Shown here: piece by piece, positions 1 through 13,683 of the stretch | Position numbering within the stretch: the stretch's first letter is position 1 | How the letters are laid out: each line of letters opens with the position of its first letter | From: Nemertoderma westbladi | Taxonomy: Eukaryota > Xenacoelomorpha > Nemertodermatida > Nemertodermatidae | Direction of reading: 5' to 3' | Assembly: GCA_032718475.1 (NCBI GenBank) | Contig: JAUCBJ010000602.1 | Span: 1-64,000, forward strand | Length of the DNA stretch: 64,000 bases | The notes under the pieces: generated by a model | What the model was told of the DNA's origin: nothing | Seen by the model: the letters and a program-made list of their open reading frames with translations, nothing else | The model's database searches: none | Position numbers and translations under genes: made by a program

Positions 1-3000
1 TACATAAAGAACTCGTTTTGATTAAGTTTAGCAGCGCCACCGAACAGGTACATAACGAACTCGTTTTGTTTAGGTTTAGCAGCGCCACCGAACGGGTACA
101 TAACGAACTCGTGTTGTTTAGGTTTAGCAACGCCACCGAACGGGTACATAAAGAACTCGTTTTGTTTAGGTTTAGCAGCGCCACCGAACGGGTACATAAA
201 GAACTCGTTTTGATTAGGTTTAGCAGCGCCACCGAACGGGTACATAAAGAACTCGTTTTGTTTAGGTTTAGCAGCGCCACCGAACGGGTACATAACGAAC
301 TCGTTTTGTTTAGGTTTAGCAGCGCCACCGAGCGGGTACATAAAGAACTCGTTTTGTTTAAGTTTAGCAGCGCCACCGAACGGGTACATAAAGAACTCGT
401 GTTGTTTAAGTTTAGCAGCGCCACCGAACGGGTACATAACGAACTCGTGTTGTTTAGGTTTAGCAACGCCACCGAACGGGTACATAAAGAACTCGTTTTG
501 ATTAGGTTTAGCAGCGCCACCGAACGGGTACATAAAGAACTCGTTTTGTTTAGGTTTAGCAGCGCCACCGAACGGGTACATAAAGAACTCGTTTTGTTTA
601 GGTTTAGCAGCGCCACCGAACGGGTACATAACGAACTCGTGTTGTTTAAGTTTAGCAGCGCCACCGAACGGGTACATAACGAACTCGTTTTGATTAGGTT
701 TAGCAGCGCCACCGAACGGGTACATAAAGAACTCGTGTTGTTTAAGTTTAGCAGCGCCACCGAACGGGTACATAAAGAACTCGTTTTGTTTAAGTTTAGC
801 AGCGCCACCGACCGGGTACATAAAGAACTCGTTTTGTTTAAGTTTAGCAGCGCCACCGAACGGGTACATAAAGAACTCGTTTTGATTAAGTTTAGCAGCG
901 CCACCGAACAGGTACATAACGAACTCGTTTTGTTTAGGTTTAGCAGCGCCACCGAAGGGGTACATAACGAACTCGTGTTGTTTAGGTTTAGCAACGCCAC
1001 CGTGCGGGTACATAAAGAACTCGTTTTGTTTAAGTTTAGCAGCGCCACCGAACGGGTACATAAAGAACTCGTTTTGATTAGGTTTAGCAGCGCCACCGAA
1101 CGGGTACATAAAGAACTCGTTTTGTTTAGGTTTAGCAGCGCCACCGAACGGGTACATAACGAACTCGTTTTGTTTAGGTTTAGCAGCGCCACCGTGCGGG
1201 TACATAAAGAACTCGTTTTGTTTAAGTTTAGCAGCGCCACCGAACGGGTACATAAAGAACTCGTGTTGTTTAAGTTTAGCAGCGCCACCGAACGGGTACA
1301 TAACGAACTCGTGTTGTTTAGGTTTAGCAACGCCACCGAACGGGTACATAAAGAACTCGTTTTGATTAGGTTTAGCAGCGCCACCGAACGGGTACATAAA
1401 GAACTCGTTTTGTTTAGGTTTAGCAGCGCCACCGAAGGGGTACATAAAGAACTCGTTTTGTTTAGGTTTAGCAGCGCCACCGAACGGGTACATAACGAAC
1501 TCGTGTTGTTTAAGTTTAGCAGCGCCACCGAACGGGTACATAACGAACTCGTTTTGTTTAGGTTTAGCAGCGCCACCGAACGGGTACATAACGAACTCGT
1601 GTTGTTTAAGTTTAGCAGCGCCACCGAACGGGTACATAAAGAACTCGTTTTGTTTAAGTTTAGCAGCGCCACCGACCGGGTACATAAAGAACTCGTTTTG
1701 TTTAAGTTTAGCAGCGCCACCGAACGGGTACATAACGAACTCGTGTTGTTTAGGTTTAGCAACGCCACCGAACGGGTACATAAAGAACTCATTTTGTTTA
1801 AGTTTAGCAGCGCCACCGAACGGGTACATAACGAACTCGTTTTGATTAGGTTTAGCAGCGCCACCGAACGGGTACATAAAGAACTCGTTTTGATTAGGTT
1901 TAGCAGCGCCACCGAACGGGTACATAACGAACTCGTTTTGATTAGGTTTAGCAGCGCCACCGAACGGGTACATAACGAACTCGTTTTGTTTAGGTTTAGC
2001 AACGCCACCGAACGGGTACATAAAGAAGTCGTTTTGATTAAGTTTAGCAGCGCCACCGAACGGGTACATAAAGAACTCGTTTTGTTTAGGTTTAGCAGCG
2101 CCACCGAACGGGTACATAAAGAACTCGTTTTGTTTAGGTTTAGCAGCGCCACCGAACGGGTACATAAAGAACTCGTTTTGATTAGGTTTAGCAGCGCCAC
2201 CGAACGGGTACATAAAGAACTCGTTTTGTTTAGGTTTAGCAGCGCCACCGAACGGGTACATAAAGAACTCGTTTTGTTTAGGTTTAGCAGCGCCACCGAA
2301 CGGGTACATAACGAACTCGTTTTGATTAGGTTTAGCAGCGCCACCGAACGGGTACATAACGAACTCGTTTTGATTAGGTTTAGCAGCGCCACCGAACGGG
2401 TACATAACGAACTCGTTTTGATTAGGTTTAGCAGCGCCACCGAACGGGTACATAACGAACTCGTTTTGATTAGGTTTAGCAGCGCCACCGAACGGGTACA
2501 TAACGAACTCGTTTTGATTAGGTTTAGCAGCGCCACCGAACGGGTACATAAAGAACTCGTTTTGATTAGGTTTAGCAGCGCCACCGAAGGGGTACATAAC
2601 GAACTCGTGTTGTTTAGGTTTAGCAACGCCACCGTGCGGGTACATAAAGAACTCGTTTTGTTTAAGTTTAGCAACGCCACCGTGCGGGTACATAAAGAAC
2701 TCGTTTTGTTTAAGTTTAGCAGCGCCACCGAACGGGTACATAAAGAACTCGTTTTGTTTAAGTTTAGCAGCGCCACCGAACGGGTACATAACGAACTCGT
2801 TTTGATTAGGTTTAGCAGCGCCACCGAAGGGGTACATAAAGAACTCGTTTTGTTTAGGTTTAGCAGCGCCACCGAACGGGTACATAAAGAACTCGTTTTG
2901 ATTAAGTTTAGCAGCGCCACCGAACGGGTACATAAAGGAGTCGTTTTGATTAAGTTTAGCAGCGCCACCGAACAGGTACATAAATAAGTCGTTTTGATTA

Positions 3001-6000
3001 AGTTTAGCAGCGCCACCGAACGGGTACATAAAGAACTCGTTTTGTTTAGGTTTAGCAACGCCACCGAACGGGTACATAAAGAACTCGTTTTGTTTAAGTT
3101 TAGCAGCGCCACCGAACAGGTACATAAAGAACTCGTTTTGATTAAGTTTAGCAGCGCCACCGAACGGGTACATAAAGAACTCGTTTTGATTAAGTTTAGC
3201 AGCGCCACCGAACGGGTACATAAAGAACTCGTTTTGTTTAGGTTTAGCAGCGCCACCGAACAGGTACATAAAGAACTCGTTTTGATTAAGTTTAGCAGCG
3301 CCACCGAACGGGTACATAAAGAACTCGTTTTGTTTAGGTTTAGCAGCGCCACCGAACAGGTACATAAATAAGTCGTTTTGATTAAGTTTAGCAGCGCCAC
3401 CGAACGGGTACATAAAGAACTCGTTTTGATTAAGTTTAGCAGCGCCACCGAACGGGTACATAAAGAACTCGTTTTGTTTAGGTTTAGCAGCGCCACCGAA
3501 CAGGTACATAAAGAACTCGTTTTGATTAAGTTTAGCAGCGCCACCGAACGGGTACATAAAGAACTCGTTTTGATTAAGTTTAGCAGCGCCACCGAACGGG
3601 TACATAAAGGAGTCGTTTTGATTAAGTTTAGCAGCGCCACCGAACAGGTACATAAATAAGTCGTTTTGATTAAGTTTAGCAGCGCCACCGAACGGGTACA
3701 TAAAGAACTCGTTTTGTTTAGGTTTAGCAACGCCACCGAACGGGTACATAAAGAACTCGTTTTGTTTAAGTTTAGCAGCGCCACCGAACAGGTACATAAA
3801 GAACTCGTTTTGATTAAGTTTAGCAGCGCCACCGAACGGGTACATAAAGAACTCGTTTTGATTAAGTTTAGCAGCGCCACCGAACGGGTACATAAAGAAC
3901 TCGTTTTGTTTAGGTTTAGCAGCGCCACCGAACAGGTACATAAAGAACTCGTTTTGATTAAGTTTAGCAGCGCCACCGAACGGGTACATAAAGAACTCGT
4001 TTTGTTTAGGTTTAGCAGCGCCACCGAACAGGTACATAAATAAGTCGTTTTGATTAAGTTTAGCAGCGCCACCGAACGGGTACATAAAGAACTCGTTTTG
4101 ATTAAGTTTAGCAGCGCCACCGAACGGGTACATAAAGAACTCGTTTTGTTTAGGTTTAGCAGCGCCACCGAACAGGTACATAAAGAACTCGTTTTGATTA
4201 AGTTTAGCAGCGCCACCGAACGGGTACATAAAGAACTCGTTTTGATTAAGTATAGCAGCGCCACCGAACGGGTACATAAAGAACTCGTTTTGTTTAGGTT
4301 TAGCAGCGCCACCGAAGGGGTACATAACGAACTCGTGTTGTTTAGGCTTAGCAACGCCACCGTGCGGGTACATAAAGAACTCATTTTGTTTAAGTTTAGC
4401 AGCGCCACCGAACGGGTACATAACGAACTCGTTTTGATTAGGTTTAGCAGCGCCACCGAACGGGTACATAAAGAACTCGTTTTGTTTAGGTTTAGCAGCG
4501 CCACCGAACGGGTACATAAAGAACTCGTTTTGATTAAGTTTAGCAGCGCCACCGAACGGGTACATAAAGAACTCGTTTTGTTTAGGTTTAGCAGCGCCAC
4601 CGAACGGGTACATAACGAACTCGTGTTGTTTAAGTTTAGCAGCGCCACCGAACGGGTACATAACGAACTCGTTTTGATTAGGTTTAGCAGCGCCACCGAA
4701 CGGGTACATAAAGAACTCGTTTTGTTTAGGTTTAGCAGCGCCACCGAAGGGGTACATAACGAACTCGTGTTGTTTAAGTTTAGCAGCGCCACCGAACGGG
4801 TACATAAAGAACTCGTTTTGTTTAAGTTTAGCAGCGCCACCGACCGGGTACATAAAGAACTCATTTTGTTTAAGTTTAGCAGCGCCACCGAACGGGTACA
4901 TAACGAACTCGTGTTGTTTAGGTTTAGCAACGCCACCGAACGGGTACATAAAGAACTCGTTTTGATTAGGTTTAGCAGCGCCACCGAACGGGTACATAAC
5001 GAACTCGTTTTGATTAGGTTTAGCAGCGCCACCGAACGGGTACATAACGAACTCGTTTTGTTTAGGTTTAGCAACGCCACCGAACGGGTACATAAAGAAG
5101 TCGTTTTGATTAAGTTTAGCAGCGCCACCGAACGGGTACATAAAGAACTCGTTTTGTTTAGGTTTAGCAGCGCCACCGAACGGGTACATAAAGAACTCGT
5201 TTTGTTTAGGTTTAGCAGCGCCACCGAACGGGTACATAAAGAACTCGTTTTGATTAGGTTTAGCAGCGCCACCGAACGGGTACATAAAGAACTCGTTTTG
5301 TTTAGGTTTAGCAGCGCCACCGAACGGGTACATAAAGAACTCGTTTTGTTTAGGTTTAGCAGCGCCACCGAACGGGTACATAACGAACTCGTTTTGATTA
5401 GGTTTAGCAGCGCCACCGAACGGGTACATAACGAACTCGTTTTGATTAGGTTTAGCAGCGCCACCGAACGGGTACATAACGAACTCGTTTTGATTAGGTT
5501 TAGCAGCGCCACCGAACGGGTACATAACGAATTCGTTTTGATTAGGTTTAGCAGCGCCACCGAACGGGTACATAACGAACTCGTTTTGATTAGGTTTAGC
5601 AGCGCCACCGAACGGGTACATAAAGAACTCGTTTTGATTAGGTTTAGCAGCGCCACCGAAGGGGTACATAACGAACTCGTGTTGTTTAGGTTTAGCAACG
5701 CCACCGTGCGGGTACATAAAGAACTCGTTTTGTTTAAGTTTAGCAACGCCACCGTGCGGGTACATAAAGAACTCGTTTTGTTTAAGTTTAGCAGCGCCAC
5801 CGAACGGGTACATAAAGAACTCGTTTTGTTTAGGTTTAGCAGCGCCACCGAACGGGTACATAACGAACTCGTTTTGATTAGGTTTAGCAGCGCCACCGAA
5901 CGGGTACATAAAGAACTCGTTTTGATTAGGTTTAGCAGCGCCACCGAACAGGTACATAAAGAACTCGTTTTGTTTAGGTTTAGCAGCGCCACCGAACGGG

Positions 6001-9000
6001 TACATAAAGAACTCGTTTTGTTTAGGTTTAGCAGCGCCACCGAAGGGGTACATAAAGAACTCGTTTTGTTTAGGTTTAGCAGCGCCACCGAACAGGTACA
6101 TAAATAAGTCGTTTTGATTAAGTTTAGCAGCGCCACCGAACAGGTACATAAAGAACTCGTTTTGTTTAGGTTTAGCAGCGCCACCGAACGGGTACATAAA
6201 GAACTCGTTTTGATTAAGTTTAGCAGCGCCACCGAACAGGTACATAAAGAACTCGTTTTGTTTAGGTTTAGCAGCGCCACCGAACGGGTACATAAAGAAC
6301 TCGTTTTGTTTAGGTTTAGCAGCGCCACCGAAGGGGTACATAAAGAACTCGTTTTGTTTAGGTTTAGCAGCGCCACCGAACAGGTACATAAATAAGTCGT
6401 TTTGATTAAGTTTAGCAGCGCCACCGAACAGGTACATAAAGAACTCGTTTTGTTTAGGTTTAGCAGCGCCACCGAACGGGTACATAAAGAACTCGTTTTG
6501 ATTAAGTTTAGCAGCGCCACCGAACAGGTACATAAAGAACTCGTTTTGTTTAGGTTTAGCAGCGCCACCGAACGGGTACATAAAGAACTCGTTTTGTTTA
6601 GGTTTAGCAGCGCCACCGAAGGGGTACATAAAGAACTCGTTTTGTTTAGGTTTAGCAGCGCCACCGAACAGGTACATAAATAAGTCGTTTTGATTAAGTT
6701 TAGCAGCGCCACCGAACAGGTACATAAAGAACTCGTTTTGTTTAGGTTTAGCAGCGCCACCGAACGGGTACATAAAGAACTCGTTTTGATTAAGTTTAGC
6801 AGCGCCACCGAACAGGTACATAAAGAACTCGTTTTGTTTAGGTTTAGCAGCGCCACCGAACGGGTACATAAAGAACTCGTTTTGATTAAGTTTAGCAGCG
6901 CCACCGAACAGGTACATAAAGAACTCGTTTTGTTTAGGTTTAGCAGCGCCACCGAACGGGTACATAAAGAACTCGTTTTGATTAAGTTTAGCAGCGCCAC
7001 CGAACGGGTACATAAAGAACTCGTTTTGATTAAGTATAGCAGCGCCACCGAACAGGTACATAAAGAACTCGTTTTGATTAAGTTTAGCAGCGCCACCGAA
7101 CAGGTACATAAAGAACTCGTTTTGTTTAGGTTTAGCAGCGCCACCGAACGGGTACATAAATAAGTCGTTTTGATTAAGTTTAGCAGCGCCACCGAACGGG
7201 TACATAAAGAACTCGTTTTGATTAAGTTTAGCAGCGCCACCGAACGGGTACATAAAGAACTCGTTTTGTTTAGGTTTAGCAGCGCCACCGAACAGGTACA
7301 TAAAGAACTCGTTTTGATTAAGTTTAGCAGCGCCACCGAACGGGTACATAAAGAACTCGTTTTGATTAAGTTTAGCAGCGCCACCGAACGGGTACATAAA
7401 GGAGTCGTTTTGATTAAGTTTAGCAGCGCCACCGAACAGGTACATAAAGAACTCGTTTTGATTAAGTTTAGCAGCGCCACCGAACGGGTACATAAAGAAC
7501 TCGTTTTGTTTAGGTTTAGCAGCGCCACCGAACGGGTACATAAAGAACTCGTTTTGTTTAAGTTTAGCAGCGCCACCGAACAGGTACATAAAGAACTCGT
7601 TTTGATTAAGTTTAGCAGCGCCACCGAACGGGTACATAAAGAACTCGTTTTGATTAAGTTTAGCAGCGCCACCGAACGGGTACATAAAGAACTCGTTTTG
7701 TTTAGGTTTAGCAGCGCCACCGAACAGGTACATAAAGAACTCGTTTTGATTAAGTTTAGCAGCGCCACCGAACGGGTACATAAAGAACTCGTTTTGTTTA
7801 GGTTTAGCAGCGCCACCGAACAGGTACATAAATAAGTCGTTTTGATTAAGTTTAGCAGCGCCACCGAACGGGTACATAAAGAACTCGTTTTGATTAAGTT
7901 TAGCAGCGCCACCGAACGGGTACATAAAGAACTCGTTTTGTTTAGGTTTAGCAGCGCCACCGAACAGGTACATAAAGAACTCGTTTTGATTAAGTTTAGC
8001 AGCGCCACCGAACGGGTACATAAAGAACTCGTTTTGATTAAGTATAGCAGCGCCACCGAACGGGTACATAAAGAACTCGTTTTGTTTAGGTTTAGCAGCG
8101 CCACCGAAGGGGTACATAACGAACTCGTGTTGTTTAGGCTTAGCAACGCCACCGTGCGGGTACATAAAGAACTCATTTTGTTTAAGTTTAGCAGCGCCAC
8201 CGAACGGGTACATAACGAACTCGTTTTGATTAGGTTTAGCAGCGCCACCGAACGGGTACATAAAGAACTCGTTTTGTTTAGGTTTAGCAGCGCCACCGAA
8301 CGGGTACATAAAGAACTCGTTTTGATTAAGTTTAGCAGCGCCACCGAACGGGTACATAAAGAACTCGTTTTGTTTAGGTTTAGCAGCGCCACCGAACGGG
8401 TACATAACGAACTCGTGTTGTTTAAGTTTAGCAGCGCCACCGAACGGGTACATAACGAACTCGTTTTGATTAGGTTTAGCAGCGCCACCGAACGGGTACA
8501 TAAAGAACTCGTTTTGTTTAGGTTTAGCAGCGCCACCGAAGGGGTACATAACGAACTCGTGTTGTTTAAGTTTAGCAGCGCCACCGAACGGGTACATAAA
8601 GAACTCGTTTTGTTTAAGTTTAGCAGCGCCACCGACCGGGTACATAAAGAACTCATTTTGTTTAAGTTTAGCAGCGCCACCGAACGGGTACATAACGAAC
8701 TCGTGTTGTTTAGGTTTAGCAACGCCACCGAACGGGTACATAAAGAACTCGTTTTGATTAGGTTTAGCAGCGCCACCGAACGGGTACATAACGAACTCGT
8801 TTTGATTAGGTTTAGCAGCGCCACCGAACGGGTACATAACGAACTCGTTTTGTTTAGGTTTAGCAACGCCACCGAACGGGTACATAAAGAAGTCGTTTTG
8901 ATTAAGTTTAGCAGCGCCACCGAACGGGTACATAAAGAACTCGTTTTGTTTAGGTTTAGCAGCGCCACCGAACGGGTACATAAAGAACTCGTTTTGTTTA

Positions 9001-12000
9001 GGTTTAGCAGCGCCACCGAACGGGTACATAAAGAACTCGTTTTGATTAGGTTTAGCAGCGCCACCGAACGGGTACATAAAGAACTCGTTTTGTTTAGGTT
9101 TAGCAGCGCCACCGAACGGGTACATAAAGAACTCGTTTTGTTTAGGTTTAGCAGCGCCACCGAACGGGTACATAACGAACTCGTTTTGATTAGGTTTAGC
9201 AGCGCCACCGAACGGGTACATAACGAACTCGTTTTGATTAGGTTTAGCAGCGCCACCGAACGGGTACATAACGAACTCGTTTTGATTAGGTTTAGCAGCG
9301 CCACCGAACGGGTACATAACGAATTCGTTTTGATTAGGTTTAGCAGCGCCACCGAACGGGTACATAACGAACTCGTTTTGATTAGGTTTAGCAGCGCCAC
9401 CGAACGGGTACATAAAGAACTCGTTTTGATTAGGTTTAGCAGCGCCACCGAAGGGGTACATAACGAACTCGTGTTGTTTAGGTTTAGCAACGCCACCGTG
9501 CGGGTACATAAAGAACTCGTTTTGTTTAAGTTTAGCAACGCCACCGTGCGGGTACATAAAGAACTCGTTTTGTTTAAGTTTAGCAGCGCCACCGAACGGG
9601 TACATAAAGAACTCGTTTTGTTTAGGTTTAGCAGCGCCACCGAACGGGTACATAACGAACTCGTTTTGATTAGGTTTAGCAGCGCCACCGAACGGGTACA
9701 TAAAGAACTCGTTTTGATTAGGTTTAGCAGCGCCACCGAACAGGTACATAAAGAACTCGTTTTGTTTAGGTTTAGCAGCGCCACCGAACGGGTACATAAA
9801 GAACTCGTTTTGTTTAGGTTTAGCAGCGCCACCGAAGGGGTACATAAAGAACTCGTTTTGTTTAGGTTTAGCAGCGCCACCGAACAGGTACATAAATAAG
9901 TCGTTTTGATTAAGTTTAGCAGCGCCACCGAACAGGTACATAAAGAACTCGTTTTGTTTAGGTTTAGCAGCGCCACCGAACGGGTACATAAAGAACTCGT
10001 TTTGATTAAGTTTAGCAGCGCCACCGAACAGGTACATAAAGAACTCGTTTTGTTTAGGTTTAGCAGCGCCACCGAACGGGTACATAAAGAACTCGTTTTG
10101 TTTAGGTTTAGCAGCGCCACCGAAGGGGTACATAAAGAACTCGTTTTGTTTAGGTTTAGCAGCGCCACCGAACAGGTACATAAATAAGTCGTTTTGATTA
10201 AGTTTAGCAGCGCCACCGAACAGGTACATAAAGAACTCGTTTTGTTTAGGTTTAGCAGCGCCACCGAACGGGTACATAAAGAACTCGTTTTGATTAAGTT
10301 TAGCAGCGCCACCGAACAGGTACATAAAGAACTCGTTTTGTTTAGGTTTAGCAGCGCCACCGAACGGGTACATAAAGAACTCGTTTTGTTTAGGTTTAGC
10401 AGCGCCACCGAAGGGGTACATAAAGAACTCGTTTTGTTTAGGTTTAGCAGCGCCACCGAACAGGTACATAAATAAGTCGTTTTGATTAAGTTTAGCAGCG
10501 CCACCGAACAGGTACATAAAGAACTCGTTTTGTTTAGGTTTAGCAGCGCCACCGAACGGGTACATAAAGAACTCGTTTTGATTAAGTTTAGCAGCGCCAC
10601 CGAACAGGTACATAAAGAACTCGTTTTGTTTAGGTTTAGCAGCGCCACCGAACGGGTACATAAAGAACTCGTTTTGATTAAGTTTAGCAGCGCCACCGAA
10701 CAGGTACATAAAGAACTCGTTTTGTTTAGGTTTAGCAGCGCCACCGAACGGGTACATAAAGAACTCGTTTTGATTAAGTTTAGCAGCGCCACCGAACGGG
10801 TACATAAAGAACTCGTTTTGATTAAGTATAGCAGCGCCACCGAACAGGTACATAAAGAACTCGTTTTGATTAAGTTTAGCAGCGCCACCGAACAGGTACA
10901 TAAAGAACTCGTTTTGTTTAGGTTTAGCAGCGCCACCGAACGGGTACATAAAGAACTCGTTTTGATTAAGTTTAGCAGCGCCACCGAACAGGTACATAAA
11001 GAACTCGTTTTGTTTAGGTTTAGCAGCGCCACCGAACGGGTACATAAAGAACTCGTTTTGATTAAGTTTAGCAGCGCCACCGAACGGGTACATAAAGAAC
11101 TCGTTTTGATTAAGTATAGCAGCGCCACCGAACAGGTACATAAAGAACTCGTTTTGATTAAGTTTAGCAGCGCCACCGAACAGGTACATAAAGAACTCGT
11201 TTTGATTAAGTTTAGCAGCGCCACCGAACAGGTACATAAAGAACTCGTTTTGATTAAGTTTAGCAGCGCCACCGAACAGGTACATAAAGAACTCGTTTTG
11301 TTTAGGTTTAGCAGCGCCACCGAACGGGTACATAAAGAACTCGTTTTGATTAAGTTTAGCAGCGCCACCGAACGGGTACATAAAGAACTCGTTTTGATTA
11401 AGTTTAGCAGCGCCACCGAACGGGTACATAAAGAACTCGTTTTGATTAAGTATAGCAGCGCCACCGAACGGGTACATAAAGAACTCGTTTTGTTTAGGTT
11501 TAGCAGTGCCACCGAAGGGGTACATAACGAACTCGTGTTGTTTAGGCTTAGCAACGCCACCGTGCGGGTACATAAAGAACTCATTTTGTTTAAGTTTAGC
11601 AGCGCCACCGAACGGGTACATAACGAACTCGTTTTGATTAGGTCTAGCAGCGCCACCGAACGGGTACATAAAGAACTCGTTTTGTTTAGGTTTAGCAGCG
11701 CCACCGAACGGGTACATAAAGAACTCGTTTTGATTAAGTTTAGCAGCGCCACCGAACGGGTACATAAAGAAGTCGTTTTGATTAAGTTTAGCAGCGCCAC
11801 CGAACGGGTACATAACGAACTCGTGTTGTTTAGGTTTAGCAGCGCCACCAAGCGGGTACATAACGAACTCGTTTTGTTTAAGTTTAGCAGCGCCACCGAA
11901 CGGGTACATAAAGAACTCGTTTTGTTTAAGTTTAGCAGCGCCACCGAGCGGGTACATAAAGAACTCGTTTTGTTTAAGTTTAGCAGCGCCACCGAACGGG

Positions 12001-12960
12001 TACATAAAGAACTCATTTTGTTTAAGTTTAGCAGCGCCACCGAAGGGGTACATAACGAACTCGTGTTGTTTAGGTTTAGCAGCGCCACCGAACGGGTACA
12101 TAACGAACTCGTTTTGTTTAAGTTTAGCAGCGCCACCGAACGGGTACATAAAAAACTCGTTTTGTTTAGGTTTAGCAGCGCCACCGAACGGGTACATAAC
12201 AAACTCGTTTTGTTTAGGTTTAGCAGCGCCACCGAACGGGTACATAAAGAACTCGTTTTGTTTAGGTTTAGCAGCGCCACCGAACGGGTATATAAAGAAC
12301 TCGTTTTGTTTAAGTTTAGCAGCGCCACCGAACGGGTACATAAAGAACTCGTTTTGATTAAGTTTAGCAGCGCCACCGAACGGGTACATAAAGAACTCGT
12401 TTTGATTAAGTTTAGCAGCGCCACCGAACGGGTACATAACGAACTCGTGTTGTTTAGGTTTAGCAGCGCCACCGAACGGGTACATAACGAACTCGTTTTG
12501 TTTAGGTTTAGCAGCGCCACCGAACGGGTACATAACAAACTCGTTTTGTTTAGGTTTAGCAGCGCCACCGAACGGGTACATAACGAACTCGTTTTGTTTA
12601 GGTTTAGCAGCGCCACCGAACGGGTACATAACAAACTCGTTTTGTTTAGGTTTAGCAGCGCCACCGAACGGGTACATAACGAACTCGTGTTGTTTAGGTT
12701 TAGCAGCGCCACCGAACGAGTACATAACGAACTCGTTTTGTTTAGGTTTAGCAGCGCCACCGAACGGGTACATAACAAACTCGTTTTGTTTAGGTTTAGC
12801 AGCGCCACCGAACGGGTACATAACAAACTCGTTTTGTTTAGGTTTAGCAGCGCCACCGAACGGGTACATAACGAACTCGTTTTGTTTAGGTTTAGCAGCG
12901 CAACCGAGCGGGTACATAACGAACTCGTTTTGTTTAGGTTTAGCAGCGCAACCGAGCGGG
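1..12960 (+). repeat. 48-bp minisatellite copying a Dishevelled 3' splice junction
   Basis: About 270 head-to-tail copies of a 48-bp unit; the array continues left of the window. Each unit holds a pyrimidine-rich TTTTGTTTAG followed by GTTTAGCAGCGCCACCGA. This is the acceptor and first codons of the exon that begins at 12938. Read in that exon's frame, each unit encodes the 16-residue peptide FSSATERVHKELVLFR with K/N, R/K/Q/G and F/I variants. Twelve units carry a TAA stop (CATAAATAAG variant, for example near 2985, 6105 and 10473). After the last one the frame is open from about 10482 into the exon. Longer periodicity is present (see findings). I infer intronic DNA, but in-frame inclusion cannot be excluded. 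Confidence 0.97.
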
Positions 12961-13086
12961 TGCAGCAGTCGCGGTTTCGCAGTAAGATGAGGAAGAGACG
13001 CCGTCGTCCACCTCCCAGACTCCCAACCCGCCAGCTGGTAGGTCCCAGTGGGGCTATGAGTGTCAACTCATACTCATCTATAACCG
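12938..13086 (+). CDS. dsh: Dishevelled exon: Ser-rich/basic linker before PDZ
   Basis: The exon follows the last full copy of the 48-bp array (AG at 12936-12937) and ends at donor GTAAGC (13087). It encodes FSSATERVQQSRF, a basic run KMRKRRRRPPPRLP and finally SVNSYSSIT plus one base. In vertebrate and fly Dishevelled the segment just before the PDZ has the same order: RFSSSTE, a Lys/Arg cluster, PPRL, SFSSVTDS. The last base G joins the next exon's AT to make Asp, restoring [10 protein letters not shown]. An internal donor-like CTG|GTAGGT at about 13036 could shorten it, but only the longer form gives the conserved [10 protein letters not shown] junction. The start is the least certain edge, because every upstream repeat unit offers the same acceptor in the same frame. 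Confidence 0.85.
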
Positions 13087-13229
13087 GTAAGCCCTAAATA
13101 ATCTCGTCTAACACGTTTTTTTTATTCAATTTCATTTATAATATTAATAGTTCAAATGTATGTATAAAAATATAACAAGTTAGCGCGAAATTCAAATTTC
13201 TTATTCGGAATAATAATATTATACATTTA

Positions 13230-13455
13230 AAGGGTTAGTATGGTAATGCAGTATAGTATAATTCGATGCACCCCGTTCGACCTGTATTCTAGAACTGGTT
13301 TGCCAGCCCCTCGCCACGCAGACCAGCCCAGCAGGATTATTATGTAACACATTAACCATATCAACCGACCTTGAGGCTCGAACCCGGTACCTAGGTTCAA
13401 ACTTTTGGTCATCTTCAGATGGTTTTGTCTCTAAGACCACTGAGCGACGAGGACG
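13230..13455 (-). mobile_element. tRNA-derived SINE-like element
   Basis: On the - strand there is a polymerase III box A-like GCTCAGTGGTC (13435-13445). About 50 bp downstream is a box B, GGGTTCGAGCC (13375-13385). This is followed by a non-tRNA body and an AT-rich end near 13235. The spacing between boxes is longer than in a normal tRNA and I see no closed acceptor stem, so it is a SINE-type relic rather than a tRNA gene. It lies in the intron after 13086. The family is not recognised. Confidence 0.55.
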
Positions 13456-13613
13456 GATGAATAATTTATTTGCTATGGAGCGGAGAGTGGTCTATTAGTT
13501 GGTGGCCGTTTGTTAATCAATAAACATGAACGTACAGCTTTTTGGCGTTTAGCGTTTATTTTTCGCCAGGGAGAGTGTTATCATTATATTATATTATATT
13601 ATACATTATTATT

Positions 13614-13637
13614 CCCCCCCCCCCCCCCCCCTCCCCC
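13614..13637 (+). repeat. Poly(C) tract
   Basis: A run of 18 C followed by T and six more C, in the intron between the linker exon and the first PDZ exon. Similar C or G runs occur at 16506-16520, 53271-53288 and 56461-56481. Length is probably unreliable in any assembly. Confidence 0.95.
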
Positions 13638-13683
13638 CAAACCACAACTATTAATGTATTATTATTATTGTTTTACATTTCAG

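Noticed and set aside
18-10475. Series of long open frames (up to 989 residues) in the 48-bp array
   Set aside because: They are the repeat unit read in frame and cut by stop-bearing units. Only the last stretch connects to a supported exon, and even that is more likely intron.
1-12960. CRISPR array
   Set aside because: There are no unique spacers between repeats, no cas genes, and the host is a eukaryote with introns.
1-12960. Telomere-like TTTAGGTTTAG word in each 48-bp unit
   Set aside because: It is a single short word per unit formed by the acceptor and exon start, not a tandem telomeric hexamer.
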